Below are positions 24,035 through 31,930 of a stretch of 35,709 nucleotides of DNA, one piece after another. The position numbers and the translations under genes were made by a program. Location of the stretch: positions 1 through 35,709 of the forward strand of contig CAMBKU010000023.1 of NCBI GenBank assembly GCA_945868305.1. Reading direction: 5' to 3'. The notes beneath the pieces were generated by a model, which did not search any database, had not been told where the DNA came from, and saw only the letters and a program-made list of their open reading frames with translations. Source of the DNA: an uncultured Lachnospiraceae bacterium. GTDB lineage: Bacteria; Bacillota; Clostridia; Lachnospirales; Lachnospiraceae. Position 1 is the stretch's first letter, and the number at the start of each line of letters is the position of its first letter.

Positions 24035-25426
24035 ATGGAACTGACAAATATCAGAGATTTATTCCGGAATCAGGAGAAATATGAAAATCAAAAGATTACC
24101 ATCGGCGGATGGGTGAGAAGCATCCGCAATTCCAAGACATTTGGATTTATCGTCGTGAATGACGGAACATTCTTTGAACCGTTACAGGTTGTTTTTTCCG
24201 AGACACTGGAGAATTTCGAGGAAATCCAGAAGCTGAACGTGGGAGCTGCGGTCATTGTTACCGGAAACCTTGCGCCGACACCGGAGGCGCAGCAGCCTTT
24301 TGAGGTACAGGCGGAGAAGGTGGAGATTGAAGGAGCTTCCGCACCGGATTATCCATTGCAGAAAAAACGTCATACCTTTGAATATTTAAGGACGATTTCC
24401 CATTTAAGGCCGCGAACCAACACCTTTGAGGCAGTATTCCGTGTGCGTTCCCTGATTGCTTACGCGATTCACAAGTTTTTCCAGGAACGGGACTTTGTAT
24501 ATGTACACACACCGCTTATTACAGGAAGTGATTGTGAAGGTGCCGGGGAAATGTTTCAGGTTTCCACATTGGATTTAAAGGATGTTCCGAAAAATCCGGA
24601 TGGCAGTGTAGACTATTCCAAAGATTTCTTTGGAAAGCCGACGAACCTTACCGTAAGCGGACAGTTAAACGGTGAAACTTATGCCATGGCATTTAAAAAT
24701 ATTTATACCTTTGGACCGACCTTCCGTGCGGAAAATTCCAATACCACCAGACATGCAGCAGAATTTTGGATGATTGAGCCGGAAATTGCCTTTGCAGATC
24801 TGGAAGATGATATGATTTTGGCAGAGAGTATGTTAAAATATGTGATTCGCTATGTGATGGAGCAGGCACCGGAGGAAATGGAGTTCTTTAACTCTTTTGT
24901 GGATAAGGGACTGTTAGAACGTTTAAATAACGTTGTAAACAACGATTTTGCCCGTGTAACCTACACAGAGGCAGTTGAACTTTTGGAAAAGCATAATGAC
25001 AAATTCAACTATAAGGTGTCCTGGGGGGCAGACCTTCAGACGGAGCATGAACGCTATCTGACAGAGGAAATTTTTAAACGTCCGGTATTTGTTACCGATT
25101 ATCCAAAAGAAATCAAGGCATTTTATATGAAGCTGAATGACGATGGAAAGACTGTAGCAGCAGTAGACTGTCTCGTACCTGGTATCGGAGAGATTATCGG
25201 TGGAAGTCAGAGAGAGGACGATTATGATAAGCTCGTGGAAAGAATGCATGAGCTTGGCTTAAAAGAGGAGGACTATGGATTTTATCTGGACCTTCGGAAA
25301 TACGGTTCTGCCCGTCATGCGGGATTTGGACTTGGATTTGAGCGGTGCGTGATGTATTTGACCGGAATGCAGAATATCCGTGATGTTATTCCGTTCCCGC
25401 GTACCGTTGGAAACTGTGAAATCTGA
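24035..25426 (+). CDS. asnS: Asparaginyl-tRNA synthetase
   Basis: Class II synthetase that charges tRNA-Asn. It has 463 residues. An N-terminal OB-fold anticodon domain ([20 protein letters not shown]) is followed by the catalytic core, with motif 2 [21 protein letters not shown] and motif 3 [21 protein letters not shown]. The PFPRT ending is typical of AsnRS. GGAGGGAAAG precedes the start. There is no T-box in the 27-nt gap upstream, unlike ileS in this window. It is followed closely by the ABC-F gene. Confidence 0.96.
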   Translation: MELTNIRDLFRNQEKYENQKITIGGWVRSIRNSKTFGFIVVNDGTFFEPLQVVFSETLENFEEIQKLNVGAAVIVTGNLAPTPEAQQPFEVQAEKVEIEGASAPDYPLQKKRHTFEYLRTISHLRPRTNTFEAVFRVRSLIAYAIHKFFQERDFVYVHTPLITGSDCEGAGEMFQVSTLDLKDVPKNPDGSVDYSKDFFGKPTNLTVSGQLNGETYAMAFKNIYTFGPTFRAENSNTTRHAAEFWMIEPEIAFADLEDDMILAESMLKYVIRYVMEQAPEEMEFFNSFVDKGLLERLNNVVNNDFARVTYTEAVELLEKHNDKFNYKVSWGADLQTEHERYLTEEIFKRPVFVTDYPKEIKAFYMKLNDDGKTVAAVDCLVPGIGEIIGGSQREDDYDKLVERMHELGLKEEDYGFYLDLRKYGSARHAGFGLGFERCVMYLTGMQNIRDVIPFPRTVGNCEI

Positions 25427-25440
25427 TACAGGAGATGGAT

Positions 25441-27348
25441 ATGAATCTACTGACAGCAGAGAATATAGAAAAATCATTTACAGAAAGGAAGCTTTTAAAT
25501 GGAGCTTCCTTTTATCTGGAAGAAGGGGAAAAAGTCGGAATTATCGGCATTAATGGTACCGGAAAGTCTACCCTGCTTAAGATTCTGGCAGGACTTGTGG
25601 AACCGGATGCGGGTAAAGTCATCTGTGCTAATCATGTGGTGATGCGCTATCTGCCGCAAAACCCTATTTTCCGACCGGATGCTACGGTGTTAGAAAGTGT
25701 GCTGGAAGCGGCAGCCGGAAAGCAGGATACGATCTATGCAGGCGGAGGTTCCTTGGGAAAGCATGAGATTAATGAGAAAATCTGGCAGATGGAAAGTCAG
25801 GCAAAGTCTTTTCTTACAAAGCTTGGTATCACAAACTTTGATCAGAAGACGAACGAATTGTCCGGCGGACAGAAGAAACGTCTGGCTCTGGCGGCGATTC
25901 TTCTGGTTCCCTGTGACATCCTGCTTCTGGATGAGCCGACCAACCACATTGACCATGAAATGGCGGACTGGTTGGAGGACTATCTGAAAAAGTGGAAAGG
26001 TTCCCTGATTATGGTGACACATGACCGTTACTTTTTGGATAGCGTATCTAACCGGATTGTGGAAATTGATAAAGGAAAAATCTACAGTTATGATACCAAT
26101 TATTCCGGATTTCTGGAACGCAAGACGATGCGGGAAGAAAATGAGCTGGCAGGAGAACGGAAACGTCAGTCGGTGCTGCGTAAGGAGCTTGGGTGGATGA
26201 AACGCGGCGCAAAGGCGCGTTCTACCAAGCAGAAAGCGCGTATCGAGCGATATGAGACTTTGCGGGATCAGGCGGCTCCGGTCTTGGATCAGAAAATAGA
26301 AATCAGTTCTATTTCCACACGAATGGGAAAAACGACAGTGGAATTATCTCATCTGCACAAGGCATATGGTGACCGTATTCTGATACAGGATTTTTCCTAT
26401 ATCTTTTTGAAAAATGACCGAATTGGTTTCATTGGAAAAAACGGCTGCGGAAAGACGACATTAATGAAGATGATCGAGGGCAGGGAAAAACCGGATTCCG
26501 GGGAAATCGTTCTGGGACAGACAATTAAGCTTGGCTACTATTCTCAGGAAATCGAGGAAAAGAAAGAAGCAGGCATTGCATACATGGACCCTGAGATGCG
26601 GGTAATCGATTACATCAAGAACACGGCAGAATTTGTCCGAACAGCAGAAGGGCTGATTTCAGCCTCTGCTATGCTGGAACGCTTTTTGTTCCCGCCGGAG
26701 GAGCAGTACAGCCTGATTGGAAAGCTTTCCGGAGGAGAAAAGCGACGGCTGAATTTATTGAGGGTACTGATGGAGGCTCCGAATGTATTGATTTTAGATG
26801 AGCCGACGAATGACCTGGATATTGTGACGCTTTCGATTTTAGAGGATTATCTGGATACCTATGAGGGAATCGTGATTACAGTGTCTCATGACCGCTATTT
26901 TTTGGATCGCGTAGTAAGGCGTATTTTTGCTTTTGAAGAAAATGGTATGCTGCGCCAGTATGAGGGTGGGTACACAGATTATGTAAACCAACGCCATGAA
27001 GAAGGTCTGGATACGGGAGCAGAAGAAAGTTCCAAAACGGGAAATAACAAGGAAAACGTTGGTAAGAACTGGAAAAGTGAAAATCCCCATGAGCAGAAAT
27101 TAAAATTTTCTTATAAAGAACAGCGGGAATATGAAACTATTGAAACGGATATTGCAGTGCTCGAGGAGCGTCTGGAGGCTATTGACGATGAAATTCTGCA
27201 GTGTGCAACGGATTTTGTCCGTTTAAATGAATTGACAAAGGAGAAAACCGAAGTCAACCGGACATTGGAGGAAAAACTGGATCGCTGGGAATACCTGGAG
27301 GAATTGGCTGCGAAGATCGAGGCACAAAAAAATGGGAAAAAAGAGTGA
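25441..27348 (+). CDS. ABC-F family ATPase, Uup/YfmR-like
   Basis: A soluble twin-ATPase of the ABC-F translation-factor family (635 residues). Two nucleotide-binding domains are intact. NBD1 has [24 protein letters not shown] and [15 protein letters not shown]2 has [24 protein letters not shown] and [11 protein letters not shown]. The linker after NBD1 contains [21 protein letters not shown], a hallmark of the Uup/YfmR branch, and a C-terminal Glu/Lys coiled coil (about 560-635) matches Uup. These act on stalled ribosomes. There are no membrane domains. ATG 25441 is preferred over ATG 25435 because AGGAG is 6 nt from the former and touches the latter. An antibiotic-resistance role is less likely but not excluded. 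Confidence 0.9.
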   Translation: MNLLTAENIEKSFTERKLLNGASFYLEEGEKVGIIGINGTGKSTLLKILAGLVEPDAGKVICANHVVMRYLPQNPIFRPDATVLESVLEAAAGKQDTIYAGGGSLGKHEINEKIWQMESQAKSFLTKLGITNFDQKTNELSGGQKKRLALAAILLVPCDILLLDEPTNHIDHEMADWLEDYLKKWKGSLIMVTHDRYFLDSVSNRIVEIDKGKIYSYDTNYSGFLERKTMREENELAGERKRQSVLRKELGWMKRGAKARSTKQKARIERYETLRDQAAPVLDQKIEISSISTRMGKTTVELSHLHKAYGDRILIQDFSYIFLKNDRIGFIGKNGCGKTTLMKMIEGREKPDSGEIVLGQTIKLGYYSQEIEEKKEAGIAYMDPEMRVIDYIKNTAEFVRTAEGLISASAMLERFLFPPEEQYSLIGKLSGGEKRRLNLLRVLMEAPNVLILDEPTNDLDIVTLSILEDYLDTYEGIVITVSHDRYFLDRVVRRIFAFEENGMLRQYEGGYTDYVNQRHEEGLDTGAEESSKTGNNKENVGKNWKSENPHEQKLKFSYKEQREYETIETDIAVLEERLEAIDDEILQCATDFVRLNELTKEKTEVNRTLEEKLDRWEYLEELAAKIEAQKNGKKE

Positions 27349-27361
27349 TACGGAGGTCAAA

Positions 27362-28441
27362 ATGCAGGAAAAAAACATCATGGATTATGACACGGTAGCG
27401 TTGGATGATGAGAGAAGCGAGCTTGTCATCATTGATCAGACGAAGCTGCCGGGAAACATAGAAATCATAAGGCTAAAGAGTGCAGAGGAAATCTGGAACG
27501 CAATTTATCTGTTACAGGTCAGAGGAGCTCCGGCAATCGGTGTGGCAGCGGGATTTGGCATCTATCTTTTGGCAAAGCAGATAAAGACAGAGGATTTTGA
27601 TACTTTTTTGGCAGAGTTTCAAAAGAAGAAAGACTATTTGAATTCCGCAAGACCGACAGCGGTAAATTTATCCTGGGCGTTAAATCGAATGGAGCAGGTG
27701 GTGCAAAAACACAGAGAACGTCCGGTAAAAGAGATTGTAGGTCTTTTAAAAGCGGAAGCCGTAGAAATCCAAAATGAGGATATCCGGGTGTGCAAGGCAA
27801 TCGGGGAATACGGTCTTTCTTTAGTGAAGCCGGGGGACGGTATTTTGACCCACTGTAATGCAGGACAGCTTGCCACAAGTAAGTACGGTACGGCAACGGC
27901 GCCGATTTATCTTGGGCAGGAGCGTGGGTATCATTTCCGGGTGTTTGCAGACGAGACACGACCACTGCTTCAGGGGGCAAGGCTTACCGCTTTTGAACTA
28001 CAGTCCTCTGGAGTGGATGTGACTTTAATCTGCGATAATATGTCTGCCTCCGTTATGCAAAAGGGATGGATCAACGCAGTTTTCGTTGGCTGTGACCGGG
28101 TGGCAGCAAATGGCGATACAGCAAACAAGATTGGAACTTCAGTGGTGGCTGCAGTGGCAAAACATTATGGGGTTCCGGTATATGTGTGTGCTCCAACGTC
28201 AACCATCGATATGGACACCCAGACTGGTGCGGATATTCACATTGAAGAGCGCCCGGCAGAAGAAGTAACAGAAATGTGGTATAAAGAACGCATGGCGCCA
28301 CAAGGTGTTAAGGTATATAACCCTGCTTTTGATGTGACGGATCACGAACTCATCGCAGGAATCGTGACAGAATATGGAATCGCAAGAGCGCCTTATAAAG
28401 AATCTTTAAAAACAATATTTGAAAAAAAGAGGAGGCAGTAA
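27362..28441 (+). CDS. mtnA: S-methyl-5-thioribose-1-phosphate isomerase
   Basis: Converts 5-methylthioribose-1-phosphate to 5-methylthioribulose-1-phosphate in methionine salvage or the DHAP shunt. It has 359 residues from ATG 27362, which has GGAGG 6 nt upstream. An earlier in-frame ATG inside the ABC-F gene lacks one. Motifs are [12 protein letters not shown] (53-64), [18 protein letters not shown] with catalytic Cys165, and [19 protein letters not shown] with catalytic Asp245. The spacing of 80 equals Cys160/Asp240 of the B. subtilis enzyme. No other salvage gene (mtnK, mtnN, aldolase) is adjacent. A ribose-1-phosphate-type isomerase is a less likely alternative. Confidence 0.94.
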   Translation: MQEKNIMDYDTVALDDERSELVIIDQTKLPGNIEIIRLKSAEEIWNAIYLLQVRGAPAIGVAAGFGIYLLAKQIKTEDFDTFLAEFQKKKDYLNSARPTAVNLSWALNRMEQVVQKHRERPVKEIVGLLKAEAVEIQNEDIRVCKAIGEYGLSLVKPGDGILTHCNAGQLATSKYGTATAPIYLGQERGYHFRVFADETRPLLQGARLTAFELQSSGVDVTLICDNMSASVMQKGWINAVFVGCDRVAANGDTANKIGTSVVAAVAKHYGVPVYVCAPTSTIDMDTQTGADIHIEERPAEEVTEMWYKERMAPQGVKVYNPAFDVTDHELIAGIVTEYGIARAPYKESLKTIFEKKRRQ

Positions 28442-28443
28442 AA

Positions 28444-29289
28444 ATGGCAGAAAACAGTTGTGAAGGATGCAGCAGTGCAGCAGGATGCAGCAAGGAAAGC
28501 TGCGAGGGCTGTTCTTCCAATAAAAAGACCAGTTTTTTGGAAGAAATGAATGGAGAGTCTTCCATTAAAAAAGTAATTGGTATTGTGAGTGGAAAAGGCG
28601 GTGTCGGAAAGTCTTTTGTGACCGCTTCTTTAGCCTGTTCCATGAGGAAGGCAGGCTATAAAGTCGGCATTATGGATGCGGACATTACAGGACCTTCCAT
28701 TCCAAAGATGTTTGGCGTGCACGGTCCGGCAATGGGAACGGAGAAGGGCGTTTATCCGGTGGAGGCAGAAAATGGCGTAAAGATTATGTCAATCAACCTT
28801 TTAATGGATGATGAAGAAGCTCCGGTAGTCTGGAGGGGTCCAGTAATCGCAGGAGCGGTAAAACAGTTTTGGACAGATGTCATCTGGGGCGATCTGGATT
28901 ATCTTTTCGTAGATATGCCGCCGGGAACCGGAGATGTACCGCTTACCGTATTTCAGTCCCTTCCGGTGGATGGCATTATTACCGTGACATCACCGCAGGA
29001 ACTGGTACAGCTTATCGTGAAAAAGGCATTTAATATGGCATCTATGATGCATATCCCGGTGCTTGGTGTGGTGGAGAATTTCAGCTATGTGAAATGTCCG
29101 GACTGCGGAAAGGAAATTAAAATTTTCGGGGAGAGTCATGTGGAGGAAGTGGCAAAGGAACTTGCAATTCCGGTTCTTGGAAAACTTCCGATTGACCCGA
29201 AAAAAGCAGAAGCTGCGGATGCGGGAGAATTTTACCGTGTAGACAGCGCAGAGCTGGAAAAAGCGGTAGAAGTACTGAAAAATATATAG
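28444..29289 (+). CDS. mrp: Mrp/NBP35-type P-loop ATPase, iron-sulfur carrier
   Basis: A cytosolic ATPase that carries and delivers [4Fe-4S] clusters. It has 281 residues. The N-terminus has five cysteines in a duplicated CEGCSS pattern (Cys6, 9, 15, 20, 23), resembling the N-terminal cluster site of Nbp35. The deviant Walker A GKGGVGKS is at 50-57, and DADITGPSIPKMFG is at 78-91. VDMPPGTGD is at 156-164. The C-terminal bridging-cluster motif CPDC (Cys218, Cys221) is intact. AGGAGG precedes the start, 2 nt after mtnA. It ends the long unit, with a terminator directly after. Confidence 0.92.
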   Translation: MAENSCEGCSSAAGCSKESCEGCSSNKKTSFLEEMNGESSIKKVIGIVSGKGGVGKSFVTASLACSMRKAGYKVGIMDADITGPSIPKMFGVHGPAMGTEKGVYPVEAENGVKIMSINLLMDDEEAPVVWRGPVIAGAVKQFWTDVIWGDLDYLFVDMPPGTGDVPLTVFQSLPVDGIITVTSPQELVQLIVKKAFNMASMMHIPVLGVVENFSYVKCPDCGKEIKIFGESHVEEVAKELAIPVLGKLPIDPKKAEAADAGEFYRVDSAELEKAVEVLKNI

Positions 29290-29291
29290 GG

Positions 29292-29316
29292 AAAAGGGAG
29301 CAATGCTCCCTTTTTT
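29292..29316 (+). terminator. Terminator of the mrp transcript
   Basis: AAAAGGGAG and CTCCCTTTT with a short CAATG loop and a T6 run, directly after mrp. Confidence 0.88.
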
Positions 29317-29354
29317 CATGAAATAAAAAATTTACTTTACAGAAGGAGATTTAT

Positions 29355-30740
29355 ATGAACGAGAAAACAGAAGCAATTAAGGATGCCAGAAGTCTTGGTG
29401 TGCCCAAAATGCTGCTTTTAGGTTTACAGCATATGTTTGCCATGTTTGGTGCTACAATCCTAGTACCAATTCTGGTGAATAATTACTTTGAAGGAGAGGG
29501 ACTATCCATTCAGGTTACTTTGGCCTGTGCAGGACTGGGCACTTTACTGTTCCATTTGTGTTCCAAAGGCAAAGTACCTGCGTTCCTTGGCTCGTCTTTT
29601 GCATTTTTAGGAGGATTTGCCACGATAGCAAACTTAAACACTGGGAAATTTGCGGATATGACCATGGGGGAAAAGCTTCCCTATGCATGTGGTGGTATCG
29701 TTGTGGCAGGTTTGTTATATCTTTTGCTGGCACTGGTGATTAAACTGGTCGGAGTCAAGCGTGTTATGCATTTTCTTCCTCCAGTAGTTACCGGACCTAT
29801 GATTATCTGTATCGGCTTAAGTCTTGCACCGTCTGCGGTATCGAATGCATCGACTAATTGGCTGATTGCACTGATTGCGCTGGCTACGATTATTATTTTT
29901 AATATCTGGGGCAAAGGAATGTTTAAAATTATTCCGATTCTGATGGGTGTCTTGATTTCCTATGGAGCGGCATTTCTTTTGAATGCCTGTGGTGTGACGA
30001 ATCCGGATGGTTCCGCAATTCTTGATTTTACAAATGTGACATCTGCGGCATGGGTTGGGCTTCCGCCTTTTGGACTCTGCAAATTTGATATCACAGCCAT
30101 TCTTGTCATGGCACCGATTGCGCTGGCGACTATGATGGAGCATATTGGAGATATGTCTGCGATTTCTGCCACGGTAGGAGAGAATTTTATTGCAGATCCG
30201 GGACTGCACCGTACATTAATCGGAGATGGTCTTGCTACTTCTTTTTCGGCTATGTTTGGCGGACCGGCGAATACCACTTACGGGGAAAATACCGGTGTGC
30301 TGGAATTAAGTCATGTGCATGATCCACGGGTGATTCGTATCGCGGCATGCTTTGCTGTGGTTTTAAGCTTTATCCCGAAGATGGCTGAAATCATTGGTGC
30401 TATGCCATCTGCGATTATCGGTGGCGTCAGCTTTATGCTTTATGGGATGATTTCTGCCATTGGTGTGCGAAATGTGGTAGAAAACCATGTAGACTTTACG
30501 AAGTCCAGAAATCTTGTGATTGCGGCAGTGATTTTGGTTTGCGGACTTGGCTTTGGGGAAGGGCTTACCTTTACGGTGGCAGGAACCTCTATTACGCTGA
30601 CCGGACTTGCGCTGGCAGCTATTGCCGGAATTGTGTTAAATGCCATTCTTCCGGGAAATGATTATCATTTCGGTGAGGATATAAGGAGTGATATTAACCG
30701 GGGAATCGGTATCAATCCGGAGCCGGAAAACAGAAAGTAA
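29355..30740 (+). CDS. uraA: Uracil/xanthine permease (NCS2 family), uracil permease-like
   Basis: A membrane transporter of about 14 helices that imports uracil with protons. The 461-residue length is normal. Substrate-site motifs of NCS2 are visible: LLLGLQHMFAMFGATILVP at the start, ATMMEHIGDMSAISA (substrate-binding Glu), and FGGPANTTYGENTGVLELS. The NTTYGEN block matches uracil permeases (UraA) rather than xanthine permeases. AAGGAG precedes the start. No promoter is evident in the 38 nt between the upstream terminator and the start codon. No pyrimidine genes or PyrR-type leader adjoin it. It ends 2 nt from a convergent remnant gene. Confidence 0.9.
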   Translation: MNEKTEAIKDARSLGVPKMLLLGLQHMFAMFGATILVPILVNNYFEGEGLSIQVTLACAGLGTLLFHLCSKGKVPAFLGSSFAFLGGFATIANLNTGKFADMTMGEKLPYACGGIVVAGLLYLLLALVIKLVGVKRVMHFLPPVVTGPMIICIGLSLAPSAVSNASTNWLIALIALATIIIFNIWGKGMFKIIPILMGVLISYGAAFLLNACGVTNPDGSAILDFTNVTSAAWVGLPPFGLCKFDITAILVMAPIALATMMEHIGDMSAISATVGENFIADPGLHRTLIGDGLATSFSAMFGGPANTTYGENTGVLELSHVHDPRVIRIAACFAVVLSFIPKMAEIIGAMPSAIIGGVSFMLYGMISAIGVRNVVENHVDFTKSRNLVIAAVILVCGLGFGEGLTFTVAGTSITLTGLALAAIAGIVLNAILPGNDYHFGEDIRSDINRGIGINPEPENRK

Positions 30741-30742
30741 TG

Positions 30743-30952
30743 TTATTTCAAATTTTTATAGTAGAACACGGCGAGCTGTGTCCGGTCGCGGAGATCGAGT
30801 TTTTCTAAAATAGAGCTTAAGTAATTGCGGACAGTACCCTCGCTTAAGAATAGTTTCTCTGCGATTTCTTTGTTGCTCAGTCCGTCGGCTACCAGTTCAA
30901 TCAATTCCATTTCTTTTGCAGTAATGCCGAAGGCATCATCGGAAAATATGAT
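30743..30952 (-). pseudogene. Truncated response regulator: LuxR/NarL-type DNA-binding domain only
   Basis: About 70 codons matching the C-terminal GerE/LuxR helix-turn-helix of NarL/FixJ regulators (GITAKEMELIELVADGLSNK, EIAEKLFLSEGTVRNYLSSI, LEKLDLRDRTQLAVFYYKN). The receiver domain is missing. The similarity begins in the interdomain linker, immediately next to the CPBP gene's terminator. There is no start codon with a ribosome binding site: the first in-frame ATG (30910) lacks one. Reading upstream runs through the terminator and into CPBP in another frame. It is probably the 3' remnant left by a deletion or insertion. Confidence 0.7.
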
Positions 30953-30991
30953 AAAAAGAGGCTGACCGGATAAAGCGGTCAGCCTCTTTTT
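30953..30991 (-). terminator. Terminator of the CPBP gene
   Basis: A perfect 16-bp stem (30953-30968 with 30976-30991, core GAGGCTGACCG / CGGTCAGCCTC), a 7-nt loop and T-runs on both sides. It starts 10 nt after the CPBP stop. Confidence 0.9.
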
Positions 30992-31001
30992 GCCGGGATT
31001 C

Positions 31002-31835
31002 CTAAATTTTATTTTGCCGGCTGCTGATATGAAATAGATAGATGCCGAGAATCGGAATAATGATGGCATCGGCAATCCATATAATATTGAAAAAAGAATT
31101 ATTTCCCCAAAACAGGAGCCCAGATGCATAGGATGTAAGGAAATTATAGATAATGTGGAGCAGAATGGAATAGAAAATGCTGCCGCCCTTCTGGTATACA
31201 TAACCTAAAAACAAACCGATGACAAAAGCGTAGACTGCCTGCATTACATTCATATGATATATACCGAAAAGCAATGCCTGGATGAGATTTGCAAGCCAAA
31301 AGGGCATTGCTTTTTTCAAATATCCCAAAGAAACGCCGCGGAATAAGAGCTCTTCGTTAATGGGAGCCAAAAAGACGGCATAAAGTATCAGACCAAAGTT
31401 TTGCGTCCCGATGTCCAGATCCATAAAGGCATCCAGCCACTCAGGATTAATGGCAGCGGTAATATTAAAAACATAATTTACGACATACTGTAAGCCAATG
31501 GAAAGAATCAGTACGCCAAAAATCATTCCGGGGCGGGCAAAGCGGCGCATTGCAACCGGTTTCAGGGAAAAAGGTTCGAACTGGCAGGAATACCAGTAGC
31601 CGAACAGCAGAATAATACTTACGGAAAATACCACAGAAAACCAGGCATTGAACAGGTTGTTGCTCCAGATATCATAAGCATAATCCATGAAATAGCTGCT
31701 ACTGTGGGTGCGCATAAAAGAATAGGCGCTGGATAATCCCAAAAACGGGATTAAAAGTATGTATTGTATTGCGACTGCGGCAGGCATCGGAGCCATACCA
31801 AGCAGTATTGTTCCAATTCTTTTCCAAAATTTCAT
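31002..31835 (-). CDS. CPBP family intramembrane metalloprotease (CAAX/Abi type)
   Basis: A 277-residue integral membrane protein with about eight hydrophobic segments. The protease motifs are complete: EELLFRG (Glu161, Glu162, Arg166), FGIYHMN (His194) and LLHIIYNF (His227, Asn231), which form the metal site. Bacterial CPBP proteins act in bacteriocin self-immunity, surface-protein processing or unknown roles. No bacteriocin gene is visible nearby. AAAGGAG lies 10 nt upstream. It has its own promoter (31882-31910) and terminator. It follows the PPDK-like gene on the same strand. Confidence 0.9.
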   Translation of the reverse strand: MKFWKRIGTILLGMAPMPAAVAIQYILLIPFLGLSSAYSFMRTHSSSYFMDYAYDIWSNNLFNAWFSVVFSVSIILLFGYWYSCQFEPFSLKPVAMRRFARPGMIFGVLILSIGLQYVVNYVFNITAAINPEWLDAFMDLDIGTQNFGLILYAVFLAPINEELLFRGVSLGYLKKAMPFWLANLIQALLFGIYHMNVMQAVYAFVIGLFLGYVYQKGGSIFYSILLHIIYNFLTSYASGLLFWGNNSFFNIIWIADAIIIPILGIYLFHISSRQNKI

Positions 31836-31881
31836 AACTGTCTTTACTCCTTTAGATATATTATAATAATCCGGTTCTTCT

Positions 31882-31910
31882 ACTATAGCAATCTTTCAGG
31901 ATATATGCAA
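31882..31910 (-). promoter_or_regulatory. SigA promoter of the CPBP gene
   Basis: On the minus strand TTGCAT (31905-31910), a 17-nt spacer and TATAGT (31882-31887) with TGC before the -10. Confidence 0.65.
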
Positions 31911-31930
31911 GCAAGGTATGCGAAAGATAT

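Noticed and set aside
30953..31201. Upstream half of the open frame that contains the LuxR-type domain
   Set aside because: It reads through the perfect terminator stem and into CPBP in another frame, and its residues show no family pattern.
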